In this document: in pieces, positions 1-6,112 of the stretch | How the letters are laid out: each line of letters opens with the position of its first letter | How positions within the stretch are numbered: position 1 is the stretch's first letter | Assembly (NCBI GenBank): GCA_902782625.1 | Contig: CACZNZ010000031.1 | Location: forward strand, 1 to 7,900 | DNA: 7,900 nt | Reading direction: 5' to 3' | Origin: an uncultured Lachnospiraceae bacterium | Lineage (GTDB): Bacteria > Bacillota > Clostridia > Lachnospirales > Lachnospiraceae | Translations under genes and position numbers: made by a program | Notes under the pieces: generated by a model | Told to the model about the DNA's origin: nothing | Database searches by the model: none | The model's input: the letters and a program-made list of their open reading frames with translations, nothing else

Positions 1-857
1 CCTGCCTGCGCCATGCTGAGAGCCATGCAGGCAGCAAGAGTAGTCCTCCCTTCCTGTTCGGAAGTTCCGGCAATCAAAAGTACCTGATTTCCCCTCTCCT
101 TGAGTTTATGCATCACGCGTTTGGTCAGACGTTGGATGTTTCCTGTAAATGAATTTTTTTTAGACGAGCCAACAACTGCCAGAACATTTAAGCCAGTCTT
201 CATCCTTACATCGGCAGAGCATCGTATGGTATCACACGTACAGGAATATGAAACAACTGCAACTGTCAACAGAAGAAAAACAGCAGTTCCTATAAGACAG
301 GCAATCCTGACATTCTGCCAGGGTTTCTCAAAGTGTTTTGGTAACTCAGGGGATTTCAGTACACATGTCTCCAGTCCGTATGCCAAATGCTTAGACAACT
401 CGCTGCTCCTGGCAACTACCAGTCCGGCTTCCTGATATGCAAGCTCTGCATCATCAGCACGCACTACTATCTCCAACAGATTGGAGTCTCCTTTTCTTGT
501 TGCAGATAGTGTCCCTTCAAAAACTTCGAACCCCAATTCTGCTGCGACTGCAGATTGGAAAGCATTACTTTCCAGAACATTTTTCATTCTGGTTGCATTT
601 TCGACCGCTGTTTTATAATTTTCATATAGTTCCTGTTCTGAAAATCGGTTTTTTTTATCCTGCATCCCGGCATGGTTGATCCCAATCGAAGCCTTCACTG
701 CATACTGAAGGGGATTCAAAAGCATTAGAAGGATATATGACAAAACAATGGCAAGAAGAGGTAACAGAATAATTCTTTTCCATTGTCTGCCCAAATCTTC
801 AACTATGCTTTCCAGATACGCGAACAGGATTATTCTATCTGTTTTCATACTGTTCAT
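1..857 (-). CDS. Polysaccharide co-polymerase (Wzz/CpsC-type) fused to a BY-kinase-like P-loop domain, 3' part beyond the window
   Basis: Predicted inner-membrane chain-length regulator of a Wzx/Wzy polysaccharide system. The frame is open from ATG at 857 to the left edge (285 codons seen, no stop). Visible layout: a short cytoplasmic N-terminus; TM1 at about residues 29-49 (IILLPLLAIVLSYILLMLLNP is centred here as a hydrophobic run); an extracytoplasmic part of about 130 residues; prolines 170, 173 and 179 just before TM2 (about 184-206), as is usual for co-polymerases; then a cytoplasmic segment entering a nucleotide-binding domain (VLLIAG, 259-264). The P-loop reads GTSEQEGRTT at 264-273, so the invariant Walker A lysine is Arg271 (AGG, bases 47-45). 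The Walker A' and tyrosine-rich tail would lie outside the window. It is last in the visible operon, 47 bases after the flippase gene. A stop (TAA, 872-870) lies just upstream in frame, so ATG 857 is the most upstream start; ATG 848 is the alternative. Family assignment is fairly sure; kinase activity is doubtful. Confidence 0.85.
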   Translation of the reverse strand, partial: MNSMKTDRIILFAYLESIVEDLGRQWKRIILLPLLAIVLSYILLMLLNPLQYAVKASIGINHAGMQDKKNRFSEQELYENYKTAVENATRMKNVLESNAFQSAVAAELGFEVFEGTLSATRKGDSNLLEIVVRADDAELAYQEAGLVVARSSELSKHLAYGLETCVLKSPELPKHFEKPWQNVRIACLIGTAVFLLLTVAVVSYSCTCDTIRCSADVRMKTGLNVLAVVGSSKKNSFTGNIQRLTKRVMHKLKERGNQVLLIAGTSEQEGRTTLAACMALSMAQA

Positions 858-874
858 ATTAAAGTGTTTTTATT

Positions 875-879
875 CCTCC
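875..879 (-). promoter_or_regulatory. Ribosome binding site of the co-polymerase gene, unusually distant
   Basis: GGAGG on the minus strand (879 to 875) is the only strong Shine-Dalgarno match before the co-polymerase gene. The spacer to ATG 857 is 17 bases, longer than the usual 5-10, and to ATG 848 it is 26. No ATG, GTG or TTG lies in frame between the upstream TAA (872-870) and 857, so a missed nearer start is not the explanation. Translation may be inefficient, or folding of the AT-rich spacer may bring the two together (inference). Confidence 0.5.
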
Positions 880-894
880 GGACAATCAGGTATT

Positions 895-920
895 AAAAAA
901 CAGATTATTTAGAAAATCTG
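895..920 (-). terminator. Weak terminator-like hairpin between the flippase and co-polymerase genes
   Basis: On the minus strand CAGATT (920-915) can pair with AATCTG (906-901) across an 8-base loop and is followed directly by six T (900-895). Two G-U pairs could extend the stem outward. The stem has only two G-C pairs, so it is weak, and it overlaps the flippase stop codon (907-905). It has the shape of an intrinsic terminator but probably acts, if at all, as a partial terminator or attenuator lowering expression of the co-polymerase gene. Chance occurrence in AT-rich sequence is a real alternative. Confidence 0.3.
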
Positions 921-2317
921 CCCAGTAGTTTCACGGGCACCATCTTAATCATCTTTCTGTTAAAAATCAAAAATCCTATTCCGCCGATCACTGTCATGGC
1001 CAAGCAGACCTGCAGACGAATTTTAATAATAATTACAGACAATAGCACATCTACTATAAGCAATAAGGCAAATTCCCCTCTTCGGATGGTAATTCCGAGC
1101 TCTTCGCTATTCTGTCTCTGTCGGATCAGCCACATAACAAAAAAGGCTATGAAAGTTGATAGAGGGGCTGCCTGCAATCCCAGGAATCTGATCAAGGACA
1201 AATGAATAATCACATTTACAACAGCAGCAACAACACTCGTTCGGAATGCCATTCTGGTATTTCCGCTCCTCAGATATCCAACTCCATAAAAGGAAGAAAA
1301 ACCGCGAAAAACGCTCCCCAGATAGTAAAATGCAACTATATCTGCAGAGCCTGCATAGCTGGCTTCCATTGTGAGAAGTACATAGGCTTTCGTCATTGGT
1401 ATCAGAAACCACAGCATGCTCATTGTTGTCCGGTACAAGGTCCGAAAAACACCTGAATAAAAAGCATTCCTGTCTGCCGAGCCCGCATCTGTATCTGCGA
1501 TAGACACGTCCTGCCAGGAAGTACTGAACAAACTGATAACCATATCCAGAGCAGTCGGGAATTTACCGGCAACCGATAAAATACCGTTTGACGCCAAACC
1601 AAGGAAGCCGCGTACGATATATCTGTCGGAGGAGTTGATCACCCACCAGTTTAGCAGATTCGGAACAAGGGGTATTGAATACTGAAGCATTTTGATGAGC
1701 CGGTTCCGGTCAGGTTTTTCAAAAAAATTAACCCGGAGCTGACTCTCGACAAGGAAAAGCACAAAGATTGAAATCAGGTTTGCGATAATAGTACTGGAAA
1801 AAAGTGCAGCAACGCCTCTTCCCATCCACACAATCTGAATAACATTTAGTGCGAGATATATTACAGTATAAATAATTCCACTCAGTGCGAAGAGTTTCTG
1901 GTTCCCAAGCCCCCTGACAAGCTTTTTGACTGTATTGAGACATCTTGTAGATACGAGTGCCAGAACAAAGTAAACACAGTAGGGGATGGTGACAAAATGA
2001 TTGATCACCAGAATAATCATTGCTGCAAACAGGCAGTTATGAATCAGCAGCTGGATGGTTGTTCTGATATATGGTGCATTCTCCTCTCGTGGATCAACAA
2101 GCCATCGATATGCAGCATCAGAAATCTGCAGGGTAATGATAGGAGACAGCAGACCGATCAAATTGACCAGTATGTCGTATGTTCCCATACTTTCGGGAGC
2201 TATGTAGTATGTGTACAGGGGAACTATCAAAAATGACAGTATCTTTGAGCCAAAATCCCCGATTGCATAGGTAACTATTCCCTTTAGCAGCCTGCGTGTT
2301 TTATTATCATTTTCCAT
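905..2317 (-). CDS. wzx: Wzx-type oligosaccharide flippase (MOP superfamily)
   Basis: Integral membrane protein of 470 residues, the usual size for repeat-unit flippases, predicted to move the undecaprenyl-linked repeat unit from the cytoplasmic to the outer face of the membrane. The N-terminus (KGIVTYAIGDFGSKILSFL, about 12-30) is the typical first helix of this family. Hydrophobic stretches then follow throughout, roughly 14 segments, including about 46-66, 92-111, 145-190, 361-400 and 416-453. Charged residues in or near membrane stretches (for example Asp21, Lys25, Asp67, Arg71, Asp231, Arg232) fit the family. The start ATG overlaps the end of the pyruvyl transferase gene by 11 bases (ATGGAAAATGA) and has no strong ribosome binding site, so translational coupling is likely. 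The substrate cannot be read from sequence; the symbol is a functional label, not proven orthology. Confidence 0.9.
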   Translation of the reverse strand: MENDNKTRRLLKGIVTYAIGDFGSKILSFLIVPLYTYYIAPESMGTYDILVNLIGLLSPIITLQISDAAYRWLVDPREENAPYIRTTIQLLIHNCLFAAMIILVINHFVTIPYCVYFVLALVSTRCLNTVKKLVRGLGNQKLFALSGIIYTVIYLALNVIQIVWMGRGVAALFSSTIIANLISIFVLFLVESQLRVNFFEKPDRNRLIKMLQYSIPLVPNLLNWWVINSSDRYIVRGFLGLASNGILSVAGKFPTALDMVISLFSTSWQDVSIADTDAGSADRNAFYSGVFRTLYRTTMSMLWFLIPMTKAYVLLTMEASYAGSADIVAFYYLGSVFRGFSSFYGVGYLRSGNTRMAFRTSVVAAVVNVIIHLSLIRFLGLQAAPLSTFIAFFVMWLIRQRQNSEELGITIRRGEFALLLIVDVLLSVIIIKIRLQVCLAMTVIGGIGFLIFNRKMIKMVPVKLLGRFSK

Positions 2318-3563
2318 TAGACGAATTTTCCAATTCCCATATTACCTTTTCCCAGCTGTCCCTCACAGCTGCCGCCAGACGACGGTTCGTAATATTGTCA
2401 GCGTGACATACTAAGTTCATGTTTTCTTTAGATACTGAACCCGTGTCTTCCATTGACGTTTTTGTCCTGATAAACCCGTGGATCCGGCATATTTCCTCCA
2501 ACTCCCTGATGGCAGATTCAAGTCCACCGGGCTCTTTCAAATCAGAAAATGGTCTGCAGAGATGTTCCTCCCGGTTATAATAATCAAGAATCCCCTCCAT
2601 TTTCATTCTGTAGTATGGGCCGTCATACCATGCCTGACAGACACATCCGGCTATTTTTCCAAGAACAATGGCATGATATGCCGAACTTATCACTGCCTTT
2701 GAAGAGCAAAACAGTTCCTCGAGGGCAGACTTATCAGATGGGCGGCATATTTCAGCCATCGTACCGTTTTGAGTTAAATATTTATATAGTTCCCGATCTA
2801 CCTCCTCTTCATTTTCAATATGGAAAGGAAGGATACGTACAGGCTCTCCGATTTTTTCAGAAAATTTCCGGATATATTCGAAATAATCATCCCGGAATTG
2901 CTCATAGCCGGGAAAGTCCTTTACAGTCGCCAGAATCCCTCTTCGGGATCTGTCTGTACACTCTGCCTTCGCCACACATGAGCCATTCAAAATACCAGCT
3001 TCTTCATTGGTATTTACGCCCAGAAATGCATCATCGCCTGACAGCGTACAGGGAATTCCCATTCTCTCCAATAATTCCTTGGAAAAATGCTCCCTGACAT
3101 ACACGGCTTCTGCATTTCGGCAGATATACATAAGGCTTTTACGTCCCTCTTTTGTTGTGAGAGGTCCGATCGTCTGGCCCATAAGATAATATGGGATATG
3201 GTGCTTGCGAAGAAAATGAGACAGAAATTGAATTCTTCGCAGATTCCCGAACTTTTCATATGTATATCCGCCGCCTACAAAGATCGCGGCATCATAATTC
3301 CTGACCGCAATGATATCCAGAATAAAACGCATATAGTGAATTGCTTTTAATGCTCTGTTGGCATGAGAATAGTCAGCCCAAAGAGGGAAGCGGATCGATC
3401 TGATTTTCTTTTGGGGAAGATTAAAATAGTGTTTCCACACAGGCTTTGTCAAAAATACAGGGATGATGTCATTCTTCTCCAGTAAGGTAAGTACCTGCAT
3501 CATCATATAGTCATCACCTGCATTTCCGCTGCCATATGCGCCATATACCAATACTTTTTTCAT
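2307..3563 (-). CDS. Polysaccharide pyruvyl transferase family protein (CsaB/WcaK-like)
   Basis: Predicted cytoplasmic enzyme of 418 residues that transfers pyruvate from phosphoenolpyruvate to a sugar of the repeat unit as a ketal, making the glycan acidic. Family landmarks: YGAYGSGNAGDD at 7-18 (the N-terminal glycine-rich loop with the NxGD pattern), GGGY at 97-100, GQTIGPL at 129-135, VRE at 156-158, GDDAF at 176-180, and a C-terminal SSAYHAIVLG at 293-302. The last corresponds to the S-x-R-L-H-x5-A motif of better-known members, with His297 kept but Arg-Leu replaced by Ala-Tyr. No signal peptide or membrane segment is seen. An AGGGGA site (3579-3574) sits about 10 bases before the ATG. 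It lies 36 bases after the polymerase gene and overlaps the flippase gene by 11 bases. Some members of this family have other or unknown roles, so the reaction is inferred. Confidence 0.87.
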   Translation of the reverse strand: MKKVLVYGAYGSGNAGDDYMMMQVLTLLEKNDIIPVFLTKPVWKHYFNLPQKKIRSIRFPLWADYSHANRALKAIHYMRFILDIIAVRNYDAAIFVGGGYTYEKFGNLRRIQFLSHFLRKHHIPYYLMGQTIGPLTTKEGRKSLMYICRNAEAVYVREHFSKELLERMGIPCTLSGDDAFLGVNTNEEAGILNGSCVAKAECTDRSRRGILATVKDFPGYEQFRDDYFEYIRKFSEKIGEPVRILPFHIENEEEVDRELYKYLTQNGTMAEICRPSDKSALEELFCSSKAVISSAYHAIVLGKIAGCVCQAWYDGPYYRMKMEGILDYYNREEHLCRPFSDLKEPGGLESAIRELEEICRIHGFIRTKTSMEDTGSVSKENMNLVCHADNITNRRLAAAVRDSWEKVIWELENSSNGK

Positions 3564-3599
3564 AACCTGATATTCCCCTATAGCATTAATACAGTTTCG

Positions 3600-4955
3600 T
3601 TATTCCTGATCTGCCGTTCTCACATATATAAACCGTTTTCTTCCAAATCTGACGCGAATCCGAAAGCGGTATAAAAAACACAGTAAAATGATTGTGTAAA
3701 CAGTTTGTTTTACGAAGTTTGCAGAAACAATTATGGAATAAAACTTATTCGAAAAGTAAGAAAAAAGCAAACAATAACTTATTCTGCTGTATATAATCAA
3801 ACCCAGATTTATCGGGTTCTCAATCGGTGATTTTCTGGCATGTCGGTAGCAGATGATAGAAATCAGCCCAAATATAAATGACAATATGATTACTCCCGTA
3901 TATCCAAAATCATGGAGATAAGAGTAATAACATGTATATACATTTCCCAGGCTCAGATCACCGATTTTTACGCTCGGAAGGTCAGAGTTATAGCGCGCAT
4001 AATTAGAAATCCCCCCCAGTCTGGCCAAAAACTGAATTATACTGTGAAATGTTTCCTGCCCAAATATTTCTGATGATCTGAAATCTTCATTGATATAATA
4101 ATTTAGATTATAGAGCTGTGCTCCCAAATAGTTGGCAATGTACCTCCCGTATGCATTGACTTTATATCTGCCAATCAGAGTGACAGTACCCAAAAACCCT
4201 ATCAACGTCAGCATAGCAACAACAGAAAGTCTCAGAAGGTATTTCAAAGGAATCAGCTTTTTCCACTCTCCCTTCCTATATAGCAGGATCAGAAAAGCGA
4301 CAGCAAAAGCACATATGATCTGCACAGCCCCTCCGCGTGCTCCGGAAGACATAGATCCTATGACACAGAGTACAAGATTGGAAAATGAGAGCGCTGCTTT
4401 GACTGTATTTTTCTCTTTTTGTAAAAGCTGGCTGGCAAAATCACAAGCCCAAATAAAACCAGCAACAGTTCCTATTGTATTACCGATACTCACAAGACGT
4501 GGTGTGCGCAGCAGCTCATTGGTTGTGAATTTCAGCATATTGTTGTAATAGACAAGCGCCCTGCTGACAGTTTTTGCCCCATGAGCCCGTCCATAGTCAA
4601 CAACCAGCTTGTACCTCCATCCGAAGGATACAAGCGAAATGACAAAAAACAGGATATACTTCCAGTTATCTATCCTCATGCCTCCTTCAATACGGCAATT
4701 ATTTCCAATCCTTTTTAGCCAAATCCTCTGCCCGATATAGGCTCCCGCCAAAAAAAACAATGTACCGGTTACGATAACTAACATTGTGTTGAGCTGCAGT
4801 TCCATATTCCATGTCCACTGAAAAAGAAAGGCAACTACAGACATAACAATAAACGGACCTATATATAAAACGGCGGGTGTACAAAGTTCCCTGTCAAATA
4901 CTCTGTACGATGCTATGAGAAATATGCATAAAGCTATAATGAGAATAAGAATCAT
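3600..4955 (-). CDS. wzy: Wzy-type oligosaccharide repeat unit polymerase
   Basis: Integral membrane protein of 451 residues predicted to join flipped repeat units into polymer on the outer face of the membrane. Hydrophobic segments alternate with short loops, roughly 10-12 in all: for example 1-16, 27-46, 57-77, 99-115, 192-200 with 208-226, 241-262, 353-370, 385-411 and 416-430. Between about 263 and 350 is a long non-membrane loop, typical of Wzy. Residues typical of this polymerase type are SSGARGGAVQ (203-212), ANYLGAQL (274-281), the IFGQETF stretch (297-303) and SYLHDFGYTG (345-354). Wzy proteins are very divergent, so the call rests on topology, these motifs and the Wzx neighbour. The ribosome binding site is weak (AGG about 12 bases before the ATG). 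The gene starts 53 bases after the GT2 gene. The symbol is a functional label. Confidence 0.87.
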   Translation of the reverse strand: MILILIIALCIFLIASYRVFDRELCTPAVLYIGPFIVMSVVAFLFQWTWNMELQLNTMLVIVTGTLFFLAGAYIGQRIWLKRIGNNCRIEGGMRIDNWKYILFFVISLVSFGWRYKLVVDYGRAHGAKTVSRALVYYNNMLKFTTNELLRTPRLVSIGNTIGTVAGFIWACDFASQLLQKEKNTVKAALSFSNLVLCVIGSMSSGARGGAVQIICAFAVAFLILLYRKGEWKKLIPLKYLLRLSVVAMLTLIGFLGTVTLIGRYKVNAYGRYIANYLGAQLYNLNYYINEDFRSSEIFGQETFHSIIQFLARLGGISNYARYNSDLPSVKIGDLSLGNVYTCYYSYLHDFGYTGVIILSFIFGLISIICYRHARKSPIENPINLGLIIYSRISYCLLFSYFSNKFYSIIVSANFVKQTVYTIILLCFLYRFRIRVRFGRKRFIYVRTADQE

Positions 4956-5008
4956 AATAATAATTTACCTGTCGAGCAGCAGGGTACGATGAACCGTCCG
5001 AAAATTGG

Positions 5009-6052
5009 TTATTGATCAAATTTTCTGTAAAAGGCAAGCACATACCTTCCCATCCCGGCCCTGCACATGAGAGCAGTAATACGTTGTTTTTTTGATATTT
5101 TTTTCAGCTTGACTTTTTTTAATGCAGCGGAATACGGCTTCGATGCAATCATTTGTAAAAACTGTTCACGAATCGTATCCGGCGAAAGATCATTTTGACT
5201 GTGCAGATAATAGTTCCGAATACTTTCTTCTATGCGCCTCATAACACATGCATAAAATGCATCCTTCAACTCAGGATAGTTTCCAAACCTTTTAAAGAAA
5301 TTATTCCATGCCCGGAAGATTGCAGCATTTACTTCCATAGTGTCTGAACGATAAGAGTGAGTTATTGTTCCTTCCGCAATTCTATAATTGTACACACAGA
5401 AATGTCTGTACGAAATTCTGTTTGCAAGCGCATAGATATAGGCGGTATATAGAATGTCGTCAAATATTCCCCTTAAGGATACGTCAAATAAAATGTTGTT
5501 TGCTGTCAGCAATTCTTTTCTGACCAGTTTATTCCAGGGACCACCATACCCAAAAGCAGGGCCCTCTTTCGGTGGATCGGGACAAAAAGTCCTGTACAGA
5601 TCAGCGCGAATCAATTCAGTCTTTTTCTTTTTATCCATGCTTAGGAATTCATTTTGAAAAAAAACCACTTTCTTTACTGTCTCACCCTGGATAAGATTGA
5701 CATCACCTATTACCACATCCGCATTACTGTACCTGGCTTCTGTGTAGAGCTCATCCAGAGCTCCTTCATCCATCCAGTCATCCGAATCGCAAAAAATCAC
5801 ATATTCCCCGGATGCCGCCTGGAGGCCTGTATTCCTGGCTCTGCTGACGCCCCCGTTTTCCTTATGGATCACAATGACCCGCCTGTCTTTTTCAGCATAT
5901 TCATCGCAAAGCTCCGGACAATGATCAGGGCTCCCATCGTCAACAAGAATCAGTTCAAGATCCCGGAAGCTCTGCTCCAAAATACTATCCACACATTTGG
6001 CCAGGTATTTTTCCACCTTATAAACCGGAACAATTACGCTTATTACAGGCAT
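5009..6052 (-). CDS. GT2-family glycosyltransferase (GT-A fold)
   Basis: Cytoplasmic glycosyltransferase of 347 residues, predicted to add one sugar from a nucleotide-sugar donor to the growing lipid-linked repeat unit. Numbered from ATG 6052: ISVIVPVYK at 4-12, DDGS at 38-41, NGGVSRARN at 66-74, the metal/nucleotide-binding CDSDDW at 88-93, PWNKLVRKELL at about 173-183, and FDD at 198-200, the likely acceptor/catalytic-base region. The basic C-terminus (KKVKLKKISKKQR) may lie against the membrane. An in-frame ATG at 6091 would add 13 hydrophilic residues, but it has no ribosome binding site, whereas ATG 6052 follows AAAGGAG with a 5-base spacer and places the domain start where this family normally has it. 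It lies between the beta-propeller and polymerase genes. Donor and linkage cannot be told from sequence. Confidence 0.92.
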   Translation of the reverse strand: MPVISVIVPVYKVEKYLAKCVDSILEQSFRDLELILVDDGSPDHCPELCDEYAEKDRRVIVIHKENGGVSRARNTGLQAASGEYVIFCDSDDWMDEGALDELYTEARYSNADVVIGDVNLIQGETVKKVVFFQNEFLSMDKKKKTELIRADLYRTFCPDPPKEGPAFGYGGPWNKLVRKELLTANNILFDVSLRGIFDDILYTAYIYALANRISYRHFCVYNYRIAEGTITHSYRSDTMEVNAAIFRAWNNFFKRFGNYPELKDAFYACVMRRIEESIRNYYLHSQNDLSPDTIREQFLQMIASKPYSAALKKVKLKKISKKQRITALMCRAGMGRYVLAFYRKFDQ

Positions 6053-6057
6053 ACCAT

Positions 6058-6064
6058 CTCCTTT
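6058..6064 (-). promoter_or_regulatory. Ribosome binding site deciding the GT2 start
   Basis: AAAGGAG on the minus strand (6064 to 6058) sits 5 bases before ATG 6052. It is the best Shine-Dalgarno sequence in the window. No comparable site precedes the alternative ATG at 6091, so it decides the start of the GT2 gene. Confidence 0.75.
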
Positions 6065-6112
6065 ATTTCCCTTTTTATCTATATCGTCCATTATGCTGTT
6101 TAGTGTGCCGCA

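Noticed and set aside
100..679. Two consecutive plus-strand open frames (100-435 and 437-679)
   Set aside because: The minus strand is continuously open across both and encodes a coherent two-TM co-polymerase with a P-loop; the plus-strand frames are its shadows.
1107..1943. Minus-strand frames in other phases (1107-1412, 1420-1602, 1728-1943) that might suggest a broken gene
   Set aside because: They overlap the intact 470-residue flippase frame, which is uninterrupted and motif-consistent.
2549..3097. Plus-strand open frame of 182 codons
   Set aside because: It lies wholly antisense to the pyruvyl transferase gene, its translation shows no family motif, and the minus-strand frame carries clear conserved motifs throughout.
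3565..3585. TGCTATAGG resembling an extended -10 promoter element before the pyruvyl transferase gene (minus strand, about 3586-3576)
   Set aside because: It overlaps the ribosome binding site, I see no matching -35 element, and the 36-base gap within a packed operon does not call for a promoter.
4132..4548. Plus-strand open frame of 138 codons
   Set aside because: It is antisense to the middle of the polymerase gene and has no recognisable motif.
5654..6103. Plus-strand open frame of 149 codons
   Set aside because: It is antisense to the N-terminal half of the GT2 gene, whose DDGS and DSDD motifs show which strand is coding.
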